DNA of 64,000 bases from assembly GCF_012027595.1 (NCBI RefSeq), contig NZ_SNUR01000001.1, positions 496,001-560,000 of the forward strand, written 5' to 3'. Made by a program: the position numbers and the translations under genes. The stretch is from Thermococcus sp. Bubb.Bath. GTDB lineage: Archaea > Methanobacteriota_B > Thermococci > Thermococcales > Thermococcaceae. Shown here piece after piece: positions 42,157 through 49,487 of the stretch (positions are counted from its first letter, which is position 1; every line of letters begins with the position of its first letter). A model generated the notes under the pieces. It did no database searches, was not told the DNA's origin, and saw nothing but the letters and a program-made list of their open reading frames with translations.

Positions 42157-42643
42157 ACTCCTTCCGGTTCATCTCTACGTCTTGGCCCACCTCAAGAAGG
42201 CTGGAGTAGACTACGCCAAGATGATGGCGAAGATGAGTGAACTACCCCTCTCCCTCATCGAAGACGCCGTAAGGGACCTGATGGAAGTCGGACTGGTGGA
42301 GAGAGACTCTGGTAGTGCGATAAAGAGGAGCAAGGCGAGGTTCAAGAAGGCCTTCGAGGTCCACAAGCACCACACATACTACCGCCTATCAAGGGAGGGC
42401 GAGCTCTTCGTGAGGAAGATTGACGAGAAGTGGTTGAAGGAATACTTTAACAACCTTATACCCCGCGGATGGGATACCATTATACTACTCGGGGAGAGCT
42501 CCAACTTTGAAGAGGCCTGCAGAAAGTTGAATGGAGGAGATTGCGACCGAATTATGGAAGAACTCACCGTTTATTATTTCGCAACCCCTTCGGGAAAGAA
42601 GACAACGTTTTTTAAGTTGTTGATGAGTTTCCTGGCAATCTAA
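42104..42643 (+). CDS. DUF2250 winged-helix domain protein
   Basis: A 179-residue protein. Residues 15-75 (LELLPVHLYVLAHLKKAGVD, KMMAKMSELPLSLIEDAVRD, LMEVGLVERDSG) are a winged helix of the archaeal DUF2250 type, followed by HHTYYRLSREGELFVRKIDE. The rest is helical. A role as transcription regulator is likely but no target is known. ATG 42104 lies within the ICMT-like gene. It ends an operon that starts at a DtxR-like box, and it is followed by 330 bases without a gene that hold the feoA control region. Confidence 0.78.
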   Translation: MSGENTRRERPGSYRGLELLPVHLYVLAHLKKAGVDYAKMMAKMSELPLSLIEDAVRDLMEVGLVERDSGSAIKRSKARFKKAFEVHKHHTYYRLSREGELFVRKIDEKWLKEYFNNLIPRGWDTIILLGESSNFEEACRKLNGGDCDRIMEELTVYYFATPSGKKTTFFKLLMSFLAI

Positions 42644-42686
42644 TGATTAAGTAGAAGCTGATCCGCAACCTTTTTAAGCTCTAATT

Positions 42687-42700
42687 CGTGCATATGCACG
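42687..42700. promoter_or_regulatory. perfect CGTGCATATGCACG palindrome upstream of feoA
   Basis: A 14-bp perfect palindrome about 20 bases after the TATA-like CTTTTTAAG (42670-42678). It covers the expected start of a transcript that would run 275 bases to feoA. No gene is visible at 42701-42974. Confidence 0.65.
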
Positions 42701-42822
42701 GAAATAGGAAAACGGGACAGATCTGTGGCGTTGTTTGTGATTTTAAACTCATTTAGTTCCTTTTCAGACCCGCACCTTGTTGGTTTCAATTGCCCCATGA
42801 TATCCATTTCGGAACATTTAAG

Positions 42823-42841
42823 TTAGGTTAGCCTAATCTAA
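42823..42841. promoter_or_regulatory. IdeR-like operator, distal feoA box
   Basis: TTAGGTTAGCCTAATCTAA contains a perfect TTAGG-TTAG-CCTAA and fits the 19-bp IdeR consensus at 17 positions. It lies about 65 bases upstream of the feoA TATA box. Confidence 0.75.
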
Positions 42842-42901
42842 TTGTGTGATTTCTAAACATCAGAGTATTTGTTTACAAACGGAAAGTTATTTAAGGGGAT
42901 G

Positions 42902-42915
42902 TTAGGTTAGCCTAC
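42902..42915. promoter_or_regulatory. DtxR-like box, middle feoA box
   Basis: TTAGG-TTAG-CCTAC (one mismatch) follows the TATA-like GTTATTTAAGG (42885-42895), between TATA box and expected start. Confidence 0.7.
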
Positions 42916-42925
42916 TCTGAAGTTG

Positions 42926-42939
42926 TTAGGGAAACCTAA
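42926..42939. promoter_or_regulatory. DtxR-like box, proximal feoA box
   Basis: TTAGG-GAAA-CCTAA is a perfect inverted repeat just after the expected transcription start of feoAAB, 36 bases before the feoA ATG. Confidence 0.72.
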
Positions 42940-42974
42940 GGGCAATACACAGAACTGTGCATGGAGGTGATGGT

Positions 42975-43187
42975 ATGAGGCTCAGCGGAGTGGAACCCGG
43001 AAGAACCGTGAAGGTCGTTGGTATTACCGGCGGCCCAAAGGCCCGTCTTCTGACTATGGGCGTAACCCCAGGCGCGACCGTGAAGGTCGTGAAGAGGGCA
43101 CCGCTCGGCGATCCGATAGAGGTCGAGGTTCGCGGCTACAAGCTCTCACTCAGGAAGGAAGAGGCGGACTACATAGAGGTGGAGTGA
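42975..43187 (+). CDS. feoA: FeoA-domain protein (first)
   Basis: A 70-residue SH3-like protein that assists FeoB. The sequence LSGVEPGRTVKVVGITGGPK, ARLLTMGVTPGATVKVVKRA, PLGDPIEVEVRGYKLSLRKEEA (in part) is standard FeoA. ATG 42975 follows GGAGGTGATGGT. It is the first gene of a feoA-feoA-feoB-membrane protein operon, under three DtxR-like boxes, so it should be expressed in iron shortage. Confidence 0.94.
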   Translation: MRLSGVEPGRTVKVVGITGGPKARLLTMGVTPGATVKVVKRAPLGDPIEVEVRGYKLSLRKEEADYIEVE

Positions 43188-43415
43188 ATGATGCCTCTGG
43201 CCTTCGTGGAAGAGGGCAGAAGGGCCGTCATCAGGGGAATCGCCGGGGGAAGGGGAGTGCTTTTAAGGCTGACTGAACTCGGGCTCTCTCCCGGCAGTGA
43301 GGTGGTCGTGGTCAGGAACCAGATGGCCGGCCCTATGATGGTAGCAGTCAGGGGGACGCAGCTTGCCCTCGGAAGGGGGCTGGCGATGAAGATCCAGGTG
43401 GAGGTGGAAGGATGA
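43188..43415 (+). CDS. feoA: FeoA-domain protein (second)
   Basis: A 75-residue second FeoA protein, beginning on the base after the first feoA stop. It has LAFVEEGRRAVIRGIAGGRG, VLLRLTELGLSPGSEVVVVR and GPMMVAVRGTQLALGRGLAM, the last being the usual FeoA C-terminal strand. The two FeoA copies are only distantly alike and may act as a pair on the cytoplasmic side of FeoB. Overlaps feoB by 4 bases (ATGA). Confidence 0.94.
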   Translation: MMPLAFVEEGRRAVIRGIAGGRGVLLRLTELGLSPGSEVVVVRNQMAGPMMVAVRGTQLALGRGLAMKIQVEVEG

Positions 43416-45427
43416 GTGAAGTAGTTATCGCCCTGATAGGGAACCCAAACGCGGGTAAGACCACCCTTTTCAACGCCCTAACCGGCCTCAGACAGCACGT
43501 CGGCAACTGGCCGGGAGTTACCGTTGAGAAGAAGGAGGGGGAGTTTGAATACAAAGGGACAAAGTTTAGGGTCGTCGATCTGCCTGGCGTCTACGGACTG
43601 ACCGCGTATTCAATAGACGAAAAGATAGCGAGGGACTTCATAGTAAAGGAGAAGCCCAGAGTGGTCGTTGACATCGTTGATGCATCCAATCTCGAGCGCA
43701 ACCTCTACCTCACACTCCAGCTCCTTGAGATAGGGGCAAACGTCGTCGTTGCGCTGAACAAGATGGATCTCGCCGAGGAGAAGGGTTACAAAATAGACCC
43801 CAAGAGGCTTAAAGGGGCCCTTGGAGTTCCAGTCGTCCCAATGGTTGCCTCCGAAGGAAAGGGAATCGAGGAGCTTAAGGCAAAAATAGTCGAAGCCCTC
43901 AAGAGAAAGTCGCGCCCGGTCGAGTACCCGAACTTTGAAGCCCATATCGAGCGCCTCACGAGGGTTATCGAGCGGGACGACGAGCTGGTGAGGAGATACA
44001 ACCCGAGGTGGCTCGCCATAAAACTTCTTGAAGGCGACGACGAGGCCAAGGGAATAGTCGAGAAGAGCAGGTTAAGGGACGACATCCTGAGGGAGCTTAT
44101 AGAGGTTTCCGGGGAACTCCACAAGAAATATGGGGACGTTGAGCTCGCGCTGGCCGACGAGCGCTACAGTTTGATAGGGGGGATAGCCAAAAAAGCAATC
44201 GTGAAGACGGAGGAGAGGATAACCTTCAGCGACATGCTGGACGAGGTCTTCACCCACAAGTACCTCGGAATCCCGATATTTATCAGCCTCATGTGGGCCG
44301 TCTTTAAGTTCACCTTCGATGTTTCGGCGCCCTTCAGCGATATAATAGACTGGTTCTTTGGCTGGCTCGGGAATGAGGTCGGGGCACACGTTGCGAACGA
44401 CGCTTTGGCTTCACTCCTCAGGGACGGCATCATAGGCGGCCTCGGGAGCGTTCTGGTGTTCCTACCGCCGATAGCGTTCCTGTTCCTGGCCTTCTCATGG
44501 CTGGAGGACAGCGGCTACATGGCGAGGGCCGCCTTTGTCATGGACAGGGTCATGCACCACGTTGGCCTCCACGGGAAGTCCGTGATTCCTATGATAATGG
44601 GCTTTGGATGCAACGTCCCGGCAATAATGGCAACGAGAACCCTTGAGGACGAGAAGGACAGAATTCTAACGATACTCGTGAACCCTCTGATGTCCTGCCC
44701 CGCGAGACTGCCGATATACGCCGTCTTCGCCGGGGCCTTCTTCGCCGGGAAGGAAGGAGCCGTAATCACCAGCATGTACCTGCTCGGCATAGCGCTCGCA
44801 CTCATCCTGGCCTGGCTCTTCAGGAAGCTCATATTCAAGGGCGAACCTTCCTACTTCGTAATGGAGCTCCCACCCTACAACAGGCCCAATTGGGGGGCTA
44901 TTCTTGGAAATACCTGGACGAGAACGGAGAAGTTCCTCAGGAAGGCTGGAACCGTTATTTTCGCCGGCGTCGTCGTGGTCTGGTTGCTCTCAGTGACGGG
45001 ACCTAGTGGATACCTTGGCTCGGAGGCCCTTGAGAACGGAGAACTGCTCGCAAAGTCTTGGGTGGCTGCACTCGGGCACGCCCTACAGCCACTCTTCAGC
45101 CCAATGGGCTGGGACTGGAAGGCAGCGGTGGCGCTGTTCTTTGGCTTCATAGCCAAGGAGATCGTGGTCGGAACACTTGGCGTGCTCTACGGTGTTGGAG
45201 ACAATGAGCAAGCGGTTTCGCACGCAATAGCGGCGAGCGGAGCGTTTAACTCAGTGACGGCCTATGCATTCATGGCATTCTCGCTGATATACGTGCCGTG
45301 TCTTGCCACGATAGCCGTCATAAAGCAGGAAGCGGGCTGGAAGTGGGCACTCTTCGCGGTGGCCTATGAGCTGGCTCTTGCCTACATAGTGGCCCTCATC
45401 ATAGTGGCGGTGGGAGGTGTACTCTGA
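43412..45427 (+). CDS. feoB: ferrous iron transport protein B (second copy)
   Basis: Fe(II) transporter of 671 residues with a full set of G motifs: G1 GNPNAGKTTLFNALTG, switch I NWPGVTVEKKEG, G3 DLPGVYGL and G4 NKMD in ALNKMDLAEEKG. The membrane part has FLAFSWLEDSGYMARAAFVM, MGFGCNVPAIMATRTL, the cysteine motif NPLMSCPARLPIY and FIAKEIVVGTLGVLYG. Unlike the 34-kb FeoB, its G4 motif is canonical. The operon with two FeoA proteins and triple operator suggests it is the main iron importer. A four-helix membrane protein gene overlaps its stop. Confidence 0.97.
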   Translation: MSEVVIALIGNPNAGKTTLFNALTGLRQHVGNWPGVTVEKKEGEFEYKGTKFRVVDLPGVYGLTAYSIDEKIARDFIVKEKPRVVVDIVDASNLERNLYLTLQLLEIGANVVVALNKMDLAEEKGYKIDPKRLKGALGVPVVPMVASEGKGIEELKAKIVEALKRKSRPVEYPNFEAHIERLTRVIERDDELVRRYNPRWLAIKLLEGDDEAKGIVEKSRLRDDILRELIEVSGELHKKYGDVELALADERYSLIGGIAKKAIVKTEERITFSDMLDEVFTHKYLGIPIFISLMWAVFKFTFDVSAPFSDIIDWFFGWLGNEVGAHVANDALASLLRDGIIGGLGSVLVFLPPIAFLFLAFSWLEDSGYMARAAFVMDRVMHHVGLHGKSVIPMIMGFGCNVPAIMATRTLEDEKDRILTILVNPLMSCPARLPIYAVFAGAFFAGKEGAVITSMYLLGIALALILAWLFRKLIFKGEPSYFVMELPPYNRPNWGAILGNTWTRTEKFLRKAGTVIFAGVVVVWLLSVTGPSGYLGSEALENGELLAKSWVAALGHALQPLFSPMGWDWKAAVALFFGFIAKEIVVGTLGVLYGVGDNEQAVSHAIAASGAFNSVTAYAFMAFSLIYVPCLATIAVIKQEAGWKWALFAVAYELALAYIVALIIVAVGGVL

Positions 45428-45873
45428 TGAGAAGAATAAACCTCGGGCAGGTGAAATGGCTGACCGGAATCTTCGGCCTCCTCTACCTCATCGGGGGAGC
45501 AATCGAGGTGCTCGCTTACTTCGGAAAGGAGATAAAAGTCCTCGGAGTTCCAACTGGAGACCTCTTCGCGGCCTTTGCCCTCTTCACAATAAGTGCAGTA
45601 TACCTAACAGGCCTCAAGAGAGCCATAGAGGGCGACCTGAGGAGTGTCTCCCACCTCTACGTCGGCGCAGTACTGAGCATTGGCCTTGGGGCCCTTGCGG
45701 TGCTCGTCATGGGGGCTGATGCGATAGAAGCGTACCTGCTTCACAACGAGGACTTTGCTAAATGGACTCCGCTGGACGACGTGACTACTTACCTCGTCCT
45801 TGGAGTGCTTTCGATAATAGCCTACCTACCGGTCAAGGACGTTTCGAAGAATCCAGTTAAGGTGAAGGCATGA
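45427..45873 (+). CDS. four-helix membrane protein linked to feoB
   Basis: A 148-residue membrane protein with four predicted helices: about 10-30 (WLTGIFGLLYLIGGAIEVLA), 45-62, 80-100 (LYVGAVLSIGLGALAVLVMG) and 122-138. The loops hold acidic and histidine residues (AYLLHNEDFAKW). ATG 45427 uses the last base of the feoB stop codon (TGATG), so translation is coupled. No family is known to me; a role as accessory subunit of FeoB, as small FeoC-like or membrane partners elsewhere, is inference from position. Confidence 0.78.
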   Translation: MRRINLGQVKWLTGIFGLLYLIGGAIEVLAYFGKEIKVLGVPTGDLFAAFALFTISAVYLTGLKRAIEGDLRSVSHLYVGAVLSIGLGALAVLVMGADAIEAYLLHNEDFAKWTPLDDVTTYLVLGVLSIIAYLPVKDVSKNPVKVKA

Positions 45874-45901
45874 AATTGAAATTTAAAACCATGGGGCATC
45901 A

Positions 45902-45918
45902 CCGCCCTTTTCTTTTTT
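45902..45918 (+). terminator. T-rich terminator after the feo operon
   Basis: CCCTTTTCTTTTTTC about 30 bases after the membrane protein stop is a likely archaeal terminator; the feoA remnants that follow would need their own promoter. Confidence 0.45.
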
Positions 45919-45953
45919 CAACGCGTTTTCTTAACCTCATGGAGGTGTTGAAG

Positions 45954-46384
45954 ATGGGTGAAGAGAAACTCGTACCTTTAACGGAGGCCTAGGGAAAAAT
46001 CAGGGTCGTCAGGATAGACGGGGGAGACGAAGTACTGGGCGAGCTGAAGGGATACTCCATCGAAGTCGGGACAACACTGGAGGTCGTTGGCACGAGGGCA
46101 CTCCACGAACACTCTGGACCGTTTATCGTGGAAGTTGAGGGTCGGGAGGTTCCTGGTACCGAGGGGCATAGCCGAGAGGATCACTGCGGGTGGGGGGAGA
46201 CTGCTCGACATGGAAGGGGAAGTGTCGTGATAGAGAGGCTGGAGCTGAACGAGGACGTGCTGGAGGAACTGAGAGGACTCGGAATAACAGGGGGGAAGGA
46301 GGTCATTGTGAAGGGACACGACGCGGAGAAGACATTCAGGTTCAGATAGGCGGTAGGGGAGTCGCGGAGAAGTTATGGAGATAG
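45954..46384 (+). pseudogene. tandem degenerate feoA-like genes
   Basis: Two FeoA-like reading frames in decay. The first starts at ATG 45954 (after GGTGTTGAAG) as GEEKLVPLTEA, meets TAG at 45990, then continues GKIRVVRIDGGDEVLGELKG, VEVGTTLEVVG-like text and FIVEVEGREV. A one-base shift near 46147-46152 leads into LVPRGIAERITAGGGRLLDM and TGA at 46230. The second overlaps it at GTG 46227 and reads VIERLELNEDVLEELRGLGI, KEVIVKGHDAEKTFRFR, then needs a frame change near 46340 to give IGGRGVAEKLWR and TAG at 46384. The order copies the intact feoA-feoA pair 3 kb upstream. Bases 46385-46472 hold nothing I recognise. Confidence 0.7.
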
Positions 46385-46472
46385 CCCTGACGACCCCAGA
46401 ATACCCCAGCCGGCCCCCAAGATTGTGAAGGCACTCGGGGACTTGAGCTGAAGGTTAAGAAGTCCATGAAGG

Positions 46473-47231
46473 CTATGAAATCGCCATGTCTTTGAACTCC
46501 CTTTTTAAGAGTGCCTCCTCCTTCTCTCCCAGAACCTTTTCGTCGACCTCCACTATAACCATGGTATTGTTCATGAGGGAGTAATCCTTCAGCGATGTCA
46601 GAAATTTGAAGACGCTATCAAAACCGTTCTCAATGATCAGGTACTCAACACCATCCAGAAAAACGAGCTTCTCCCCTTTCTCGTGCATGAACTGCACAAT
46701 CACATGGTTCAAGTACTCAAGCCTTCTGGGATGAATGGTGTTATCCTCATCAACCTTGCTCAGCCACAGAACCAGGGCATCACATCCAAGAGAACACCAG
46801 TAATCCTCTCTCTTCCGGCTGATGATTAAACTCTTTCTTCCCTTGGAAAGCTTGCAGATGAGCTCCTCTCTTCCGGTTTCCAGTAAAAACAGGCCCGGGG
46901 CGATGTCAAGCTCGGCTTCCCCCGCAGGAGGTTTTGAGAAATCCAGCTTAATCCTCACCCTCCCCCTCCTTACCATGAAGAGCATCAGGAATATTAAGAT
47001 AGAGCCCACAACCTCTCCGGAGGAGCCAGCCACGTCCAGAACAGGACTGGAAAAGCCGATGTTTCTAAGGATGTCGCTCCCGATATCCAGAAGAATGAAG
47101 AATAATGCCATCAAAACCAGGTATCTCTCTTTAATGCGCTCGTTTTCCATAGAGAAATAAAAAACATAGGAGGTTGCAAAAAGGGCAAGGGCCAGCAGCA
47201 CCTCCCCGATATTGCCAAGCAGATGAAGCAT
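46473..47231 (-). CDS. DUF835 domain protein with membrane helices
   Basis: A 252-residue protein. The N-terminal 90 residues have three hydrophobic segments (LLGNIGEVLLALALFATSYV, YLVLMALFFILLDIGSDI, GEVVGSILIFLMLFMVRR). The cytoplasmic part (PGLFLLETGREELICKLSKG, DALVLWLSKVDEDNTIHPRR, KLVFLDGVEYLIIENGFDSV) is DUF835, a Thermococcales-rich family with a RecA-like core and no P-loop. Function unknown; archaeal signalling is a guess. ATG 47231 follows GTGTGAGAAAC, five bases after the stop of the DUF257 gene, so the DUF257 and DUF835 genes are one operon. Confidence 0.78.
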   Translation of the reverse strand: MLHLLGNIGEVLLALALFATSYVFYFSMENERIKERYLVLMALFFILLDIGSDILRNIGFSSPVLDVAGSSGEVVGSILIFLMLFMVRRGRVRIKLDFSKPPAGEAELDIAPGLFLLETGREELICKLSKGRKSLIISRKREDYWCSLGCDALVLWLSKVDEDNTIHPRRLEYLNHVIVQFMHEKGEKLVFLDGVEYLIIENGFDSVFKFLTSLKDYSLMNNTMVIVEVDEKVLGEKEEALLKREFKDMAIS

Positions 47232-47236
47232 GTTTC

Positions 47237-47873
47237 TCACACGTTTATATCTATTCCCTCAATCTCAGGGTTTACGGACTTCACAACTGAGAATCTGACG
47301 CTTTTTCCTTCCTTGTTCACTCTGACCACGGTGGTCGCAATTTCTTCAAGTAACGGCAGAAGGTGAGCCCCACTGACTTCCAGCAGATCCTTGTTGATGA
47401 AGTAAAGTGCAATCCTGCGCTCGTCCCCTGTGTAACCCAGAATCGCGTTTACAGTGTTTATATTCTCCCTCAGGTCTGAGATCAAGAACAGTTTCTCAAT
47501 GCCCAGGACGAGGTTGAGTACTCGCCCCCCCCCCGAGAGGATGGGCTCAAAAACGCGCTCGTATTCCGCCTTCCTTATCGCATACTCCTTAAACCGGAGG
47601 CGTTGCACAACCTCTCCAACGTCCTGAAGGCCACCCTCTTTGATAACCGATAAATTGTTAAAAACACTCACATCAAAACCCGCCAGCTTTAAATGAGTCA
47701 CGTAAAGATACAGAGTATCCAAGACATCATCCACCACAACTTTATAACCTCTCTTCCCAGCCCATTTCACCGCATGATAAACCCCTCTAGCTGGGGAGGT
47801 CAGCGAATCATGCTCAATTAACACAGTCTCCCCAAGCTTCAAACCCCCCCCAGATCCTATCAACATCCCCCAT
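47237..47873 (-). CDS. DUF257 family protein, start region interrupted at a G8 tract
   Basis: A Thermococcales-specific DUF257 protein of about 211 residues. The best ribosome binding site (GGGGGTGTTTGGT) precedes ATG 47873, which reads MGDVDRIWGG and then shifts out of frame at the run of eight G (47844-47851 on the + strand as C). With seven G it would continue LKLGETVLIEHDSLTSPARG, the DUF257 pattern. As it stands, the frame is open only from ATG 47866 or TTG upstream. A second run of ten G at 47525-47534 encodes SGGGR within the gene. The domain is RecA-like without Walker motifs (KVVVDDVLDTLYLYVTHLKL). Function unknown. Either phase-variable, or a sequencing slip. Confidence 0.7.
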
Positions 47874-47922
47874 ACCAAACACCCCCTTCTAGGATATGTT
47901 ATCCCCTCTGGATATTAATAAT

Positions 47923-48618
47923 TTACGGCTGGCCTGCTAGATATTCCTGGAGCTCCTGAGCTCTGATTTTCAGTTCCCTCCCATATTCAGAGAAGTCAAT
48001 GGACTTGAGGATTTTGAGGGTTATCTCACCCTCCGCAAGCTCAACATCAAAGACCCTGCTTACCTGCTCTCTGAGCTCTTTGAGCGTTTTCTCATTTATG
48101 AGATCAGTGTTTATGAAATATACAGAGGATCTTTTTTTATCCCCCAGATAGGGGCGAATCACAAGTCCAAAGAATTTCTCCAGCTCCTCAGGTGTTTTCT
48201 CATACATAACCAATACCTTTCCAAGTCCAACTGTCAGCCTGACGTGGTATCCTTCCTGTACCTCCTTCAAAAACTCATCGTAATGGCTTTTCCAGACAGG
48301 GATATCATCCTCAAGGTCAACTCTGCCGAGCACATCTCCTGTTTCTAATGCCCCGCCGAGCTTTATCACCCGGGCGTTGTCTATCATGCCCGTGTCGATT
48401 CCCACAAGAGCTAGGTGGGTTTTGAAGACATGGAGCTGATCCAGTGCATCTACTATCACAAAAGAACGCCCCTTCTCCTTCAGGTACTTCATCAGAATCT
48501 GGAAGAACAGGTGAATCGGTTCGTTCGAGGTGTATTCTATGAGAACATCCTCTCCCCTCTTGAGGGTTTCCGCGTAATCAAACAGCGATGCCTCAAATTT
48601 TTCCATTTTTTCTGTCAT
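47923..48618 (-). CDS. DUF257 family protein
   Basis: A DUF257 protein of 231 residues related to the next gene. It shows ETLKRGEDVLIEYTSNEPIH, FVIVDALDQLHVFKTHLALV, the stretch GLGKVLVMYEKTPEELEKFF and RSSVYFINTDLINEKTLKEL. The order of strands mimics a RecA/KaiC fold, but no GxxxxGK site is present. ATG 48618 has GGAG six bases upstream; ATG 48630 is an alternative. It is the first gene of a DUF257-DUF257-DUF835 operon. No function is known for the family, so none is given. Confidence 0.8.
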   Translation of the reverse strand: MTEKMEKFEASLFDYAETLKRGEDVLIEYTSNEPIHLFFQILMKYLKEKGRSFVIVDALDQLHVFKTHLALVGIDTGMIDNARVIKLGGALETGDVLGRVDLEDDIPVWKSHYDEFLKEVQEGYHVRLTVGLGKVLVMYEKTPEELEKFFGLVIRPYLGDKKRSSVYFINTDLINEKTLKELREQVSRVFDVELAEGEITLKILKSIDFSEYGRELKIRAQELQEYLAGQP

Positions 48619-48703
48619 TGCCATCTCCATGTTGCAGATATCTCCCACAACCTAAAAAGTTTTGTGGTATATCCTCCAAACGATTCAGAAAACAAAACCT
48701 GCC

Positions 48704-49366
48704 TCAGACCTCCAGCACGCTTCCCGTTCTCACTCCCACGAACTTCCCAGGATAGATTTTCCTTACGTAGGCCTTCGCCTCATCGCCGGAGCAGTGGGCC
48801 GGGGCTATGAACTCCGTCATCTCCGCTAATCTGTCAAGGGTTCTCCTCGACGGCCCGTGGAAACCCCCGATTACGAGATGAGCCTTCTCGTAGCCTGAAA
48901 CATCCAGGATGGCTCTCGTAAGCCTGTCAACTCCGGGATGAGAGCAGCCGACGATGACGACCAGACCGGAAGGGGTCTCGATTCCAAGGGCCTGTTCGAA
49001 GTTGTCTACTGGTCCAGAAGTCCAGACTCCTTTGGCGATTTCTCCCGCCTTAACGACCTCAACCACATCGAAGCCCCACCTGAGGGCCATAGCCCGGTTT
49101 CCTGGTGGCGCGTAGAGCCTCAGCCCCGGGTTCAGCTCGGCTATATACGGAAGACCACCGTAGTGGTCGTAGTGCCAGTGGCTCAGGAAGGCGAAGTTGA
49201 GATCCTTGAGGGGGACTCCAAGGGCCTTTGAGTTGTGCGCCAGAACCAGCGGGTTCGTGTCAGCATCGAAGGTAAAGCGGTCTTTGCCTTCAACCAGGAC
49301 GCTCCAGCCCCAGTCGTTTAACAATCCCTTGGCCGGAACGTTGTCGTTTAGGATTACCAGCCTCAT
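48704..49366 (-). CDS. metallo-beta-lactamase fold hydrolase
   Basis: A 220-residue MBL-fold protein with the metal motif HWHYDH in FAFLSHWHYDHYGGLPYIA, later metal region VIVGCSHPGVDRLTRAIL and VIGGFHGPSRRTLDRL, and a C-terminal PAHCSGDEA. It belongs to the same COG1237-like group as the 24-kb enzyme but is only moderately similar. The substrate is unknown. ATG 49366 follows GGGGGAGAGC. It is a single gene, divergent from ccdA. Confidence 0.85.
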   Translation of the reverse strand: MRLVILNDNVPAKGLLNDWGWSVLVEGKDRFTFDADTNPLVLAHNSKALGVPLKDLNFAFLSHWHYDHYGGLPYIAELNPGLRLYAPPGNRAMALRWGFDVVEVVKAGEIAKGVWTSGPVDNFEQALGIETPSGLVVIVGCSHPGVDRLTRAILDVSGYEKAHLVIGGFHGPSRRTLDRLAEMTEFIAPAHCSGDEAKAYVRKIYPGKFVGVRTGSVLEV

Positions 49367-49487
49367 GCTCTCCCCCAGTATCCTATACCTTTCTCCTTTA
49401 AAACCCTACGAACGGCACCCTTTCAACCCCTGGTTCTAAACCCCTGGTTTTAGAAACGGCTAAATCCTCTCCTGAGAAACTGTGAAC

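Noticed and set aside
42694-42756. 20-codon frame (MHGNRKTGQIC...) starting inside the palindrome upstream of feoA
   Set aside because: Too short, no ribosome binding site, start lies within the likely operator.
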